The translations under genes were made by a program, and so were the position numbers. Positions 1 through 9,809 of a stretch of DNA of 64,000 nucleotides are shown in pieces. Below the pieces are notes generated by a model that saw only the letters and a program-made list of their open reading frames with translations, had not been told where the DNA came from and did not search any database. The stretch comes from an uncultured Alphaproteobacteria bacterium (GTDB lineage Bacteria; Pseudomonadota; Alphaproteobacteria; Thalassobaculales; Thalassobaculaceae): the NCBI GenBank assembly GCA_902629125.1, contig CACOPQ010000002.1, positions 112,180 to 176,179 of the forward strand, given 5' to 3'. Numbering within the stretch: position 1 is the stretch's first letter; the number at the start of each line of letters is the position of its first letter.

Positions 1-1100
1 TTGGATATAGTGCGTCTAGTCTCGGAACATTAGGTTTAAAAACAAAACAGGTTCTCGAGAATTCTAGTTTGACAACACCAGATACTGTCAACCTTCATAA
101 AGTTTTAAAAAGTTTGAGCGATAGAGATATTCAATATCTTGCGCTTGAAGCGTCAAGTCACGGTCTCGATCAATATCGTATCGATGGGGTTAAAATTAGT
201 GCGGCGGCTTTTACAAACCTTACGCAAGATCACCTCGATTATCACAAAGATATGAAGACGTATTTCAAAGCAAAAGCACGTCTTTTCTCAGATCTCCTCA
301 TTGCAAACGGCACAGCCGTATTAAATTTTGACTCAAGTGAATTTGAAGTATTAGAGAGCATCTGTATCTCAAGAGGAGTAAACGTAATTAGCTTTGGCTC
401 TTCAAATGGGGCGGATATTCAGCTTTTAGAGGTAAAACCTTCGCCAGCCTTTCAGGAAATAAAAATTAAAGTTTTTAAAGTTGAATACCACTTTGTATTG
501 AAATTGCTGGGAAAGTTTCAAATCCTGAATGTGTTGGCGGCCTTGGGAATTGTCGTAGCGTCTCGAAAAGAGAGTGATGTCGGATTTTGGGTGGACAAGC
601 TTAGAGATTTAAAAGGCGTTCCTGGTCGCCTTGAGCGTGTCACTGAAAGTAATTCTATGGCCCAGATCATCGTTGATTATGCCCACACGCCGGACGCTCT
701 TAGAAATGCTCTAGTCGCGTTGAGGGAGCATGCTTCAAGGCGATTAATATGTATTTTTGGTGCTGGTGGGGAAAGGGATAGAAGTAAGCGAAAAATAATG
801 GGGCAAGTTGCACATGAATTAGCCGATCTTTGCTTGATAACAGACGATAATCCAAGAAATGAGAACCCAAAAGGAATTAGAGATCAAATTTTAGAGGGTT
901 GCCCCGATGGTGAGAGTGTTGCGGGCAGAAGAGCGGCAATAAAACTAGGAATTTCGAAGCTCCAACGTGGTGATCTTTTGCTAGTAGCTGGTAAGGGACA
1001 TGAGTCTATACAAGAAATTAATGGTCAAAAATTTAAATTCAGTGATGTCGAGGTAGTAAGAGACTTAATGAAAAATGCTGAGGGCTTAAACCATGAGTAG
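1..1100 (+). CDS. murE: UDP-N-acetylmuramyl-tripeptide synthetase MurE (5' end cut by window)
   Basis: Cytoplasmic Mur ligase that adds the third amino acid to UDP-MurNAc-L-Ala-D-Glu. The reading frame is open from the window edge, and about 365 codons are visible against roughly 490 in the family, so the N-terminal domain and probably the P-loop lie to the left. Visible landmarks are EASSHGLDQYR, a Mur-ligase TQDHLDYH block, VDYAHTPDAL in the C-terminal domain, and DNPR at 846-857. DNPR is the motif known to recognise meso-diaminopimelate, so the peptidoglycan should be of the DAP type. The first internal start-like codon (TTG at 69) is not the real start because the conserved sequence continues upstream of it. 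The 3' end overlaps murF by 8 bases. Product assignment is secure. Confidence 0.95.
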   Translation, partial: GYSASSLGTLGLKTKQVLENSSLTTPDTVNLHKVLKSLSDRDIQYLALEASSHGLDQYRIDGVKISAAAFTNLTQDHLDYHKDMKTYFKAKARLFSDLLIANGTAVLNFDSSEFEVLESICISRGVNVISFGSSNGADIQLLEVKPSPAFQEIKIKVFKVEYHFVLKLLGKFQILNVLAALGIVVASRKESDVGFWVDKLRDLKGVPGRLERVTESNSMAQIIVDYAHTPDALRNALVALREHASRRLICIFGAGGERDRSKRKIMGQVAHELADLCLITDDNPRNENPKGIRDQILEGCPDGESVAGRRAAIKLGISKLQRGDLLLVAGKGHESIQEINGQKFKFSDVEVVRDLMKNAEGLNHE

Positions 1101-2535
1101 CAGCCTTTGGACAAATATGGAAATTGAAGGAGCAACAAATGCCAGTACTGATGGAGGAAATTGGAGTGCTTCAGGTGTAAGTATTGACAGTCGAAAAGTT
1201 CAACCCAAGGATATTTTCATAGCTTTCAAGGGCAGTCGGGTCGATGGTCATTGTTATGTCGCGGATGCATTCGAGAAAGGAGCGGCCGCTGCTATAGTCG
1301 AGAGGAAGATAGATGGGTTGTCAGAAGAACGCCCGATATTAATTGTTGAAAACGTTCAAAAAGCTCTCTTCCAAATAGCCTGTTTAGCGAGAAATAGATC
1401 GGAGGCAGAGTTTATAGCCGTCACGGGCAGCGTTGGGAAAACGAGCAGCAAGAACTTATTGGCAAAAGCTTTGGCCCAATTCGATAGTGTACACGCAACA
1501 ATAGGTAATTTAAATAATCATATCGGAGCTCCGCTCAGTTTAGCGCGTTTGAATGCATCTTCTCGATTCGCGGTGTTCGAACTTGGAATGAATAATACAG
1601 GCGAAATCGCGCTCTTATCTAATTTAATGCGACCTAAGGTAGCGCTGATAACAAACGTTCATGGCGTTCATCTAGAGCAACTTAAAACTGAAAGGGCTAT
1701 AGCAGAGGCCAAATCAGAGATTTTTAATGGTTTATTGGAAAATGGGTCAGCCGTCCTGAATCAAGACAGCCCTTGGATAAACCTTTTAAAGTCAAGAGCA
1801 GAAAAAAAGGGCATAAAAAATATAATCACTTTTGGGGAAGATAAAAAGTCGGACGTGCAGTTGCTTGACTGGCAATCTGGAGAAGGGAAAAGTTTCGTAA
1901 AAATCCAGCTCAATAATGAACCTTATCAATATGTCTTGTCGGAGACCGGAAAGCATCGAGCGCTAAATTCTGTTGGCGTTCTGGCGGTTGTTCATGCGCT
2001 TGGACTAGATATCCGCCATGCGGCTGAGTGCTTTAAAAGTATTTCTACCCCAGTTGGGAGGGGAGGACAAAAAAACATCGATCTTACGACAGGCGAGACA
2101 TTTTGCTTAGTTGATGAAAGTTATAATGCCAGTCCAGTCGCTATGAAGTCAGCATTTTCAGTTTTAAAGTCGATGAAGCCAGGTCCGGGCGGACGAAAAA
2201 TAATCGTAATAGGCGATATGCTTGAACTTGGAAAAGATGCACTGAAATTACATGCAGAATTAATAGATGATTTATTGGCTGCCAAACCAGACATCGTTTT
2301 TACCGTTGGGAAGCTAATGTTTGAGCTGCATAAGTTACTGCCGAATGGGGTATTTGGTGCCCATGGCGCAACAAGTATTGACGTCGCGGATCAAGTCGCG
2401 AATTTAATTAGGGCAGGAGATTTAGTGCTTGTTAAAGGGTCTCTTGGAACCAATATGGCGCCGATCATAGCTGCTTTAAATTCAAAGAGCTCAGAGAATA
2501 CAAGTTGTTCTGAGCCAAGTGGGGTTAGAGAGTAG
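1093..2535 (+). CDS. murF: UDP-N-acetylmuramoyl-tripeptide--D-Ala-D-Ala ligase MurF
   Basis: Adds the D-Ala-D-Ala dipeptide to UDP-MurNAc-tripeptide, the last cytoplasmic ligation before the lipid steps of peptidoglycan synthesis. The 480-residue protein has the usual family length. The ATP-binding P-loop TGSVGKTSSK is at residues 111-120, followed by the TIGNLNNHIGAPLS block and the ELGMNNTGEI stretch typical of MurF rather than MurE. The C-terminal domain carries DESYNASPVAMKSA. The ATG start lies inside the end of murE, and the TAG stop touches the ATG of mraY, which indicates translational coupling in one dcw transcript. Confidence 0.96.
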   Translation: MSSSLWTNMEIEGATNASTDGGNWSASGVSIDSRKVQPKDIFIAFKGSRVDGHCYVADAFEKGAAAAIVERKIDGLSEERPILIVENVQKALFQIACLARNRSEAEFIAVTGSVGKTSSKNLLAKALAQFDSVHATIGNLNNHIGAPLSLARLNASSRFAVFELGMNNTGEIALLSNLMRPKVALITNVHGVHLEQLKTERAIAEAKSEIFNGLLENGSAVLNQDSPWINLLKSRAEKKGIKNIITFGEDKKSDVQLLDWQSGEGKSFVKIQLNNEPYQYVLSETGKHRALNSVGVLAVVHALGLDIRHAAECFKSISTPVGRGGQKNIDLTTGETFCLVDESYNASPVAMKSAFSVLKSMKPGPGGRKIIVIGDMLELGKDALKLHAELIDDLLAAKPDIVFTVGKLMFELHKLLPNGVFGAHGATSIDVADQVANLIRAGDLVLVKGSLGTNMAPIIAALNSKSSENTSCSEPSGVRE

Positions 2536-3621
2536 ATGCTTTATCATTTTCTATTTCCCCTGGCCGATGAATACATCGTTTTTAATCTGTTTAGATATCT
2601 GACGTTTCGAACTGGTGGTGCCGTTCTAACGGCGTTAGTTATCAGTTTTGTAATCGGTCCAAGTATGATCCGATGGCTCAGGGGGCAGCAAGCTAATGGT
2701 CAACCAATCCGAAATGATGGACCTGAAACACATCTAGCGAAGCGCGGAACCCCGACTATGGGCGGATTAATGATCTTAGTTGCTCTCGTTATTTCCACGC
2801 TTCTTTGGGCTGATGTCAATAATTCTTATATCTGGCTTGTGCTTGGGGTAACGGCGAGTTTTGGATTGATAGGGTTTGTTGATGACTTTCTTAAACTTAA
2901 GACCAGTAGCTCTAATGGTATGTCATCGAGGCTCAAAATATTACTTCAAATCATTGTTGCGGCACTAGTGGCTTTTCTGATTTCCTCATTTGGACCGCCG
3001 GAAACAAAGGAAAGCTTGAGTGTCCCATTTTTCAAGGATATTTTTATTGAACTAGGCTGGTTTTTTTTGCCGTTTAGCGTGTTGGTTATCGTTGGTGCTT
3101 CCAACGCGGTTAATTTGACCGATGGGTTAGATGGTCTCGCTATCGTACCAGTTATGATAGCGGCAGCTTGTTTTGCATTGATAACCTACCTTGTTGGCAA
3201 CGTACTGTTTAGTGGGTATTTGCAATTATATCATGTGGTGGGAAGCGGTGAACTGGCAGTTTTTTGCGGGTCTATAATAGGCGCTGGCCTTGGCTTTCTT
3301 TGGTTCAACGCGCCACCCGCAATGGTGTTTATGGGCGATACCGGATCTTTGTCACTGGGTGGGGCATTGGGCGCCATTAGCGTTATAACTAAACATGAAT
3401 TAGTTCTAGCTATAATTGGTGGTTTGTTCGTGCTGGAGACCGTTTCAGTAATCGTACAGGTGATCTCATTTAAATTAACTGGGAAACGAATTTTCCGAAT
3501 GGCTCCACTACACCATCATTTTGAAAAGAAGGGTTGGGCTGAACCAACAGTTGTTATTCGGTTTTGGATAATTGCCGTTGTTTTAGCGCTCATTGGCCTT
3601 TCAACACTGAAACTGAGGTAG
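2536..3621 (+). CDS. mraY: Phospho-N-acetylmuramoyl-pentapeptide transferase MraY
   Basis: Integral membrane enzyme that moves phospho-MurNAc-pentapeptide onto undecaprenyl phosphate, forming lipid I. The 361 residues match the family length and are mostly hydrophobic, consistent with about ten membrane spans. Catalytic landmarks are the FVDDFLK aspartate pair (residues 114-120), [13 protein letters not shown], the MGDTGSL motif and the late HHHFE histidine cluster. The start codon immediately follows the murF stop. The gene ends three bases before the TTG proposed for murD. Assignment is secure. Confidence 0.97.
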   Translation: MLYHFLFPLADEYIVFNLFRYLTFRTGGAVLTALVISFVIGPSMIRWLRGQQANGQPIRNDGPETHLAKRGTPTMGGLMILVALVISTLLWADVNNSYIWLVLGVTASFGLIGFVDDFLKLKTSSSNGMSSRLKILLQIIVAALVAFLISSFGPPETKESLSVPFFKDIFIELGWFFLPFSVLVIVGASNAVNLTDGLDGLAIVPVMIAAACFALITYLVGNVLFSGYLQLYHVVGSGELAVFCGSIIGAGLGFLWFNAPPAMVFMGDTGSLSLGGALGAISVITKHELVLAIIGGLFVLETVSVIVQVISFKLTGKRIFRMAPLHHHFEKKGWAEPTVVIRFWIIAVVLALIGLSTLKLR

Positions 3622-3624
3622 AAG

Positions 3625-5034
3625 TTGATTATCGCAAATTCATTTTCGACTAAAAAAGTTGCGGTCATGGGGCTTGCTCGATCGGGTAAGGCTGCAGTTT
3701 CTTCCCTAGTTCTCGGTGGAGCTAGAGTGTTAGCGTGGGACGATAATCCAAAACGGCGAGAGGAAATTACTGGCGTTGGCGTCAAGATAAGAGATCTTCA
3801 CGATATCAATTTTAAGGATTTAGATGCACTAGTTCTGAGTCCAGGAATACCACACTCATTTCCAAAGCCTCATCCAGTAGCAGCAAAAGCGAAGACATTT
3901 GGTGTCCCCATTATTGGAGACATTGATATACTTGCAAAAAATGCAAAGAATATCCCAATTATAGGCATTACAGGAACTAATGGTAAATCTACCACTACCT
4001 CACTTGTTGGGCACGTTTTATCCTATTCAAATATTTCAAATGAAGTAGCAGGAAATATTGGTCGACCAGTTTTGGAGATATCCTCAGATCCACGACCGGA
4101 CTTTATTGTTTTGGAATTAAGTTCATATCAGCTTGAATTATCTCCTTCCTTAGGCTGCAGCATCGCCGTGCTTTTGAATATAACACCCGACCATTTAGAT
4201 CGGCACGGCGGCATGGATGGATATGTTCGTGCGAAACGACGAATTTTTGATAAGCTAATTTACGATCCAAAAATCATTATTGGTATAGATGATGAAATTA
4301 CGCGATCAATATACCGACAGCTTAAGTATGAAACAGATTTTTTAGTCATTCCTATATCCGGTTATCAAATCCCAGAAAATGGAGTTGGCGTTAAAAGTGG
4401 GAACTTAAGAAGTCAGCTGCCGGGCATGCCAAAATGTGAAATAAATTTAAATGAAATAAAAACTCTTATAGGAGGTCACAATCATCAAAATGCAGCGGCT
4501 GCCGTCGCAATAGCGCTTTCATTGGGGGTCGAACAGCCGGAAATAGAATGCGCATTGCAATGTTTCAAAGGACTGCCCCACCGTCAAGAATTAGTGAGGG
4601 AAGTGTTTGGCATTAATTTTATTAATGACTCTAAAGCAACAAATTTTGATGCAGCAGAGCGCGCACTTTCATCATTTACATCAATTTATTGGATAGCTGG
4701 CGGCCTTTCGAAGAATGAGCGAGTTACTAAATCTTTTTTTAAAAAGCTCGAGAATGTTGAGCATGCATTTTTAATTGGAAGTTCGGAAAGTGAGTTCTTT
4801 GATGCCTTTAAAAATAGTACCCCGTGCACAAAATGTAGCAATTTGGAAATTGCAGTAAAAAAAGCTGCGTTAGCTGCATGTAATGAAAAAAAAGAAAGCC
4901 CAGTTGTGCTGTTATCACCAGCGGCTGCCTCATTTGATCAATTTGAGAGTTATGAAGAGCGAGGGGACCAGTTTAGGTCGATTGTTGGTTCGCTAAACGT
5001 CGAAAAGTTTTCGAACTGGAAAACAACAACATGA
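3625..5034 (+). CDS. murD: UDP-N-acetylmuramoylalanine--D-glutamate ligase MurD
   Basis: Adds D-glutamate to UDP-MurNAc-L-Ala in the cytoplasm. The 469-residue protein shows an N-terminal Rossmann-like UDP-binding region (VAVMGLARSGKAA), the ATP P-loop GITGTNGKSTTT at residues 114-125, a TPDHLDRHGG block, and in the C-terminal domain NDSKATNFDAAERAL. The chosen start is TTG at 3625, supported by a GAGG sequence eight bases upstream and by the need to include the N-terminal strand. The next in-frame ATG (codon 15) would cut into the conserved VAVMG motif. The last bases overlap the ATG of ftsW in an ATGA arrangement. Confidence 0.95.
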   Translation: MIIANSFSTKKVAVMGLARSGKAAVSSLVLGGARVLAWDDNPKRREEITGVGVKIRDLHDINFKDLDALVLSPGIPHSFPKPHPVAAKAKTFGVPIIGDIDILAKNAKNIPIIGITGTNGKSTTTSLVGHVLSYSNISNEVAGNIGRPVLEISSDPRPDFIVLELSSYQLELSPSLGCSIAVLLNITPDHLDRHGGMDGYVRAKRRIFDKLIYDPKIIIGIDDEITRSIYRQLKYETDFLVIPISGYQIPENGVGVKSGNLRSQLPGMPKCEINLNEIKTLIGGHNHQNAAAAVAIALSLGVEQPEIECALQCFKGLPHRQELVREVFGINFINDSKATNFDAAERALSSFTSIYWIAGGLSKNERVTKSFFKKLENVEHAFLIGSSESEFFDAFKNSTPCTKCSNLEIAVKKAALAACNEKKESPVVLLSPAAASFDQFESYEERGDQFRSIVGSLNVEKFSNWKTTT

Positions 5035-6155
5035 CTACATTAACAAGGACAGATACCAGTTTAGTTGGGCAATGGTGGTGGACTGTCGATAGATGGTTTC
5101 TAGGGGCATTACTAGTGTTGGTGTTTTTCGGTGTTTTAATGGTGTTTGGTGCAAGCCCGGCCGTCGCAACGAAACTTAAATTGAGTAGCTACTACTTCAT
5201 AAAAAAACATCTGCTTGTTTTGCCTTTAGGCATCGCTATGATTTTTCTAATTTCACTTTTATCACCCAAAAACGTGAAGCGTATGGCTGTAATTGGCTTA
5301 TTAATTGGGTTAATCGTTCTCGGCTGCACTCTTGTCTTTGGAAGTGAAATAAAAGGAGCTCGTCGATGGCTATCAGCGGGTGGCTTTTCATTTCAAGCAT
5401 CAGAGTTTATTAAGCCATTTTTCGCAGTCTTTGCTGCGTGGATGTTTTCAGAGTGGAGATCTAAAACAAACTTCCCTGGACATTTAATGTCTGTATTGAT
5501 GTTTATGATAATTGTAACCTTAGTACTTGGTCAGCCAGATCTTGGCCAAACCGTTGTAATCTCAGCAGTGTGGTCATGCCAATTTTTTCTGGCGGGTCTT
5601 CCTTTATTTTTTGTTATATCGTTCTTTATATGTGGAATCGGTGGGCTAATAGCAGCCTACTTCTTTTTCGATCATGTTAGGTCTCGTGTCGATCGATTTC
5701 TTGATCCGTCTACAGGGGACACCTATCAGATTGATCGATCTTTAGAAGCTTTTTCAAATGGCGGTTTGTTTGGTACAGGGCCTGGTGAAGGTGAAATTAA
5801 AGACCTTCTACCTGATGCGCATTCGGATTTTATATTCGCGGTGGCTGGTGAGGAGTTTGGAGTTCTTATAGCATTAGCGGTAATAGGCCTATTTGCATTT
5901 TTAGTGCTGAGGGGTTGTTTGCGAATAATGTCTGAGAGCAGTTTATTTGTGTTCTTGGCTGTGGCTGGTTTACTTATCCAATTTGGTTTGCAGGCATTAA
6001 TACACATAAGTTCTTCACTTCAACTTATCCCCGCAAAAGGCATGACACTACCTTTCATAAGTTATGGCGGTTCATCTTTCCTTGCCTTGTCCATTGGGAT
6101 GGGAATGGTTCTAGCCTTAACTAGGAAAAGGCCTGGTCGTGAGGAGGTTTTATGA
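5031..6155 (+). CDS. ftsW: Septal peptidoglycan glycosyltransferase FtsW
   Basis: SEDS-family polytopic membrane protein that polymerises lipid II at the division septum with its partner PBP3/FtsI. The 374 residues include about ten hydrophobic segments. Family signatures are GARRWL with the FQASEF stretch, QPDLGQTVV, and near the C-terminus PFISYGGSS. Its position between murD and murG is the canonical dcw order. It overlaps murD by four bases and murG by four bases (ATGA in both cases), indicating coupled translation. FtsW is preferred over RodA because of this context. Confidence 0.95.
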   Translation: MTTLTRTDTSLVGQWWWTVDRWFLGALLVLVFFGVLMVFGASPAVATKLKLSSYYFIKKHLLVLPLGIAMIFLISLLSPKNVKRMAVIGLLIGLIVLGCTLVFGSEIKGARRWLSAGGFSFQASEFIKPFFAVFAAWMFSEWRSKTNFPGHLMSVLMFMIIVTLVLGQPDLGQTVVISAVWSCQFFLAGLPLFFVISFFICGIGGLIAAYFFFDHVRSRVDRFLDPSTGDTYQIDRSLEAFSNGGLFGTGPGEGEIKDLLPDAHSDFIFAVAGEEFGVLIALAVIGLFAFLVLRGCLRIMSESSLFVFLAVAGLLIQFGLQALIHISSSLQLIPAKGMTLPFISYGGSSFLALSIGMGMVLALTRKRPGREEVL

Positions 6156-7324
6156 TCGGGCGAAAAATCATACTAGTTGCTGGAGGAACAGGAGGTCACG
6201 TGTTCCCTGCGATAAGTTTGGCTGAAAAATTAAAAGGAATGGGCCACGATATTCTCATTATCACTGATCTCCGAGGTAAAAAGTTTGGGATAGAAAAGAA
6301 TGGAATGTCGGTTAAATATATAAACGTAAAAAATCCAAGTCAGAAGAACCTATTTGTAAAAATGATTGCAATTTTTACTTTAATCAAAGGCACCATATTA
6401 TCGTGGAAAATAATTTCTGATTTTGGCGCGGATGTCGTTGTTGGGTTTGGAGGTTATCCCTCTCTTTCCCCGTTGCTGGTTTCACACTGGATGCGTGTCC
6501 CATCAATTTTACATGAACAAAACGCTGTGCTTGGAAGAGCTAACCGTTGGTTAATGAAACGAGCAACATTTATTGCAAAATCGTTTAAGAATACATCGGG
6601 TTTAAATGATAAAAAAATAGTGTCGTGTTTGACTGGCAACCCTGTAAGAACGGGATTCCTTTCCAGTAGGGAAATATCAGCACCTACTTTAGCCGCAAAA
6701 AGCGACATTAACCTCTTAATAGTTGGCGGTAGTTTAGGCGCTCGCTTTCTTTCGGAGGCTGTTCCATCTGCCATCGCTTCATTGAATAAACAATTACGTC
6801 AAAGATTGGTGATAAAGCAACAATGTAGAATAGAAGATATTCAAAATGTTAATAGGATTTATGAAAAAGCAGGCATTAAATTCGAATTAAAAACCTTTTT
6901 TCATCAAATGCCAGAGATGCTTCAGGAAGCTCACCTTGTTATCTCTCGGTCCGGGGCTTCGACAGTAGCAGAACTAGCAGTTGTTGGACGTCCAGCCATC
7001 TTTATACCGTATCCGTCTGCTATAGATAATCATCAGCATAAAAATACCATTGATATGGTTAAAGCCGGTGGAGCGTGGTGCTGTGAAGAAACTGACTTAA
7101 AACCAGAAGCTTTGGCAGATATTATTAAGAGTGTTCTAACAGATGAAAATATTTATAACACTGCCACTATTGCCTCCCGAAATTGCGGTATCCCAGACGC
7201 TGTTGAGCGGCTTGCCAACCTAGTTTTGCGTGCGGCTTCTCGATCTTCAGATAGCAGAACTTTATCAAGCGCTATGCTGGTTAATGCATTGGGTCTTATC
7301 CTCTTTTACGAGTTGGGAGGCTAA
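6152..7324 (+). CDS. murG: Lipid II synthase, UDP-GlcNAc transferase MurG
   Basis: Peripheral inner-membrane glycosyltransferase that adds GlcNAc to lipid I to make lipid II. The glycine-rich motif AGGTGGHVFPA sits at residues 10-20, a second acceptor-side motif VVGFGGYPS follows, and the UDP-GlcNAc site shows RSGASTVAELA. At 390 residues it is about 30 longer than common MurG proteins. The excess is a C-terminal tail after the last conserved block (from about residue 360) with no recognisable domain. The gene overlaps ftsW by four bases, and murC starts two bases after its stop. Confidence 0.95.
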   Translation: MIGRKIILVAGGTGGHVFPAISLAEKLKGMGHDILIITDLRGKKFGIEKNGMSVKYINVKNPSQKNLFVKMIAIFTLIKGTILSWKIISDFGADVVVGFGGYPSLSPLLVSHWMRVPSILHEQNAVLGRANRWLMKRATFIAKSFKNTSGLNDKKIVSCLTGNPVRTGFLSSREISAPTLAAKSDINLLIVGGSLGARFLSEAVPSAIASLNKQLRQRLVIKQQCRIEDIQNVNRIYEKAGIKFELKTFFHQMPEMLQEAHLVISRSGASTVAELAVVGRPAIFIPYPSAIDNHQHKNTIDMVKAGGAWCCEETDLKPEALADIIKSVLTDENIYNTATIASRNCGIPDAVERLANLVLRAASRSSDSRTLSSAMLVNALGLILFYELGG

Positions 7325-7326
7325 TT

Positions 7327-8859
7327 ATGGAGCGACTTCCTGTAGATATTGGCATTATTCATTTCATCGGAATTGGCGGAATTGGAATGAGTGGCATAGC
7401 CGAAATTCTGCACAACCTAGGGTACAAGGTTCAGGGTAGCGACATTTCAGAGAATCAAAATGTACAGCGATTGCAGGGAATGGGGGTAAAGGTTTTTGTG
7501 GGGCAAGCCTCTAAAAACCTGAGTGCGGCATCCATTGCAGTGGTTTCGACTGCCATTCAAGCAGGCAATGTTGAACTGAGTTTCGCTCGCGAAAAACAAA
7601 TTCCTATAGTTCACCGTTCAGAGATGCTGGCTGAACTTATGAGACTAAAGTGGTCAATAGCGTGCGCAGGAACCCATGGAAAGACGACTACCACTTCACT
7701 GGTTGCTTCCGTTCTGGATAGCGCAGGTCTAGATCCAACAATAATAAATGGCGGAATACTAAATTCCTACGGAACCAATGCGCGTCTTGGGGATGGCGAT
7801 TGGATGGTTGTGGAGGCTGACGAGTCGGATGGCAGTTTTAACAATTTACCTGCCACTATTGCAGTCGTGACCAATATAGATCCCGAGCATCTAGATTTTC
7901 ACGGTAATTTTGAAAATTTGAAGAATGCATTTCGTTCTTTTGTAAAGAATATTCCATTTTACGGTTTTGCGGTCGTTTGTATAGATCATCCCGTCGTCCA
8001 AGAATTGGTGCAACAAATTCCCGACCGGCGCATAATTACTTATGGCTTTGATAAAGAATCAGATGTCCAAGTCTCCCAGATTACCGCCACTGAAACTGGC
8101 TCGTGTTTTGATGTGATTGTGCGCGACAGAGGTAAAACAAGCAGCGGAACTATTGAGCGGCTCGAACTTCCAATGTACGGCGAACATAATGTTTTGAATT
8201 CTCTGGCTGCAATAGCAATTTCATTGGAAATGGGTATGGATGAAGATCTAATACGAGCCGGCTTGCGTGATTTTAAAGGAGTAAAAAGGCGATTTACAAA
8301 AACTGGAATTTGCAATGGCATAATCGTAATAGACGATTATGGCCATCATCCAGTCGAGATACAGGCAGCTCTTAACGCGGCTAGATTAGCGTGTGATTCA
8401 GGGAAAGTAATCGTCGTTTTTCAACCACATAGATACACGCGACTTCGCGACTTGTTCGATGAGTTTTGTGATTGTTTTGAAAAGGCGGATATTGTTTTTG
8501 TTTCAGATGTTTTTGCTGCAGGCGAACTCCCCATAGATAATTTTGATAAGGATCACTTAACTGAAGGCATTCGACTCCGTAACTATTGTCAAGTTCTCCC
8601 TCTCAAAAACGAGCAAGAACTTCCCTCGCAGATTGCAGCAGTGGCTGAACCTGGGGACCTAGTGATATGCCTCGGAGCCGGCAATATTACCAACTGGGCA
8701 AATTCATTACCGAAAAACTTGGAGGAGGTTTTCAAGGCTATTGGGGGGCATGCCATACCTAAGCCCAAAGACGTGGGAAATTCAAAAAGCACTAATTGGA
8801 AAAACGACACCAGAATATCCGATGCGGCTATCGTGAAAATGGAGGACCAAATTTCATGA
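7327..8859 (+). CDS. murC: UDP-N-acetylmuramate--L-alanine ligase MurC
   Basis: First Mur ligase, adding L-alanine to UDP-MurNAc. The N-terminal Rossmann motif GIGGIGMSGIAE is at residues 15-26 and the ATP P-loop GTHGKTTTT at 115-123. Later come VVEADESDGSF, TNIDPEHLDFHG and DDYGHHPVEI, all MurC signatures. The 510-residue length is slightly above the usual 460-490 because of a roughly 40-residue polar tail after GAGNITNW with no recognisable domain. A good ribosome site for murB (GGAGG, 8841-8845) lies inside this tail. Its TGA overlaps the murB ATG. Confidence 0.96.
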   Translation: MERLPVDIGIIHFIGIGGIGMSGIAEILHNLGYKVQGSDISENQNVQRLQGMGVKVFVGQASKNLSAASIAVVSTAIQAGNVELSFAREKQIPIVHRSEMLAELMRLKWSIACAGTHGKTTTTSLVASVLDSAGLDPTIINGGILNSYGTNARLGDGDWMVVEADESDGSFNNLPATIAVVTNIDPEHLDFHGNFENLKNAFRSFVKNIPFYGFAVVCIDHPVVQELVQQIPDRRIITYGFDKESDVQVSQITATETGSCFDVIVRDRGKTSSGTIERLELPMYGEHNVLNSLAAIAISLEMGMDEDLIRAGLRDFKGVKRRFTKTGICNGIIVIDDYGHHPVEIQAALNAARLACDSGKVIVVFQPHRYTRLRDLFDEFCDCFEKADIVFVSDVFAAGELPIDNFDKDHLTEGIRLRNYCQVLPLKNEQELPSQIAAVAEPGDLVICLGAGNITNWANSLPKNLEEVFKAIGGHAIPKPKDVGNSKSTNWKNDTRISDAAIVKMEDQIS

Positions 8860-9809
8860 TATCATCGGATTTGAATAAATTAGATTTTAAGAGATTACCT
8901 CACGTAAGAGGGAGTTACAAGAAACATGTGATAATGGCTCCTTACACATGGTTTCGGGTTGGCGGTGCTGCTGATGCAGTTTTTCGGCCACAAGACCACG
9001 AAGACTTAAGTCAATTTCTTTTGCAAAAATCTAAAAAAGTTCCGGTCACGATAATTGGTGCGGCCTCAAATATTCTTATTCGGGACGGTGGAATACCCGG
9101 AGTAGTAATTAAACTTGGGAAGAGTTTTGCCTCTACTAATTTCAAAAGTAACAGCGTGCGAATTGGTGCTGCCCTGCCAAATAGTATTGCAGCTCGGTTA
9201 GCTCTTAAGGAGGGATATTCAGGGTTAGAGTTTCTATCAGGCATACCAGGAACAATTGGGGGTGGTCTTCGAATGAATGCTGGAGCTTACGGCAGGGAAG
9301 TTAAAGATATCCTTATCGAAGCCGAAGTCATTGATAGCACGGGAAATATTAAAGTTCTATCGCTTGAGGAAATGGCGATGAGCTATCGCCAATGTGGAGT
9401 TCCCAAAGATTATATTTTTCTCTCAGGCTTGTTCAAAACAGGTAGGGATGTTCCGTCTAACATCCAAAAGAGGCTCGACGAAATAAGAGCGAGAAGGCTT
9501 GAAAGTCAACCAATAACAGAGAGAACTGGTGGCAGTACCTTTAAAAACCCTGAAGGATATAAGGCCTGGGAGCTTATAGAGGCGGCAGGTTGCAGAGGGG
9601 TATCAATAGGTGGCGCAATGGTCTCAGAACAGCATTGCAATTTTTTGGTGAACACGGGCAATGCGAGTGCAACTGATTTGGAGAATTTAGGAAATCTTGT
9701 TCAGCAAAAAGTTAGAGATGCCACCGGAATTGAACTCGAGTGGGAAATTAAATTATTGGGTCTTATAAAAGATAGTAACCTCAACAGTAAGAATGTGAGC
9801 TATGAATAA
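8856..9809 (+). CDS. murB: UDP-N-acetylenolpyruvoylglucosamine reductase MurB
   Basis: FAD-dependent, NADPH-using reductase that makes UDP-MurNAc. The FAD-binding region shows TWFRVGGAAD, IGAASNILIRDGGIPG and SGIPGTIGGGLRMNAGAYG. The C-terminal substrate region has RTGGSTFKNPEG with the catalytic serine, followed by a CRG...EQHCNFLVN block. The reading frame is open further upstream to 8796, but ATG at 8856 is preferred: it has GGAGG ten bases upstream, forms an ATGA overlap with the murC stop, and gives a normal 317-residue protein. The end overlaps ddl by eight bases. Confidence 0.96.
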   Translation: MISSDLNKLDFKRLPHVRGSYKKHVIMAPYTWFRVGGAADAVFRPQDHEDLSQFLLQKSKKVPVTIIGAASNILIRDGGIPGVVIKLGKSFASTNFKSNSVRIGAALPNSIAARLALKEGYSGLEFLSGIPGTIGGGLRMNAGAYGREVKDILIEAEVIDSTGNIKVLSLEEMAMSYRQCGVPKDYIFLSGLFKTGRDVPSNIQKRLDEIRARRLESQPITERTGGSTFKNPEGYKAWELIEAAGCRGVSIGGAMVSEQHCNFLVNTGNASATDLENLGNLVQQKVRDATGIELEWEIKLLGLIKDSNLNSKNVSYE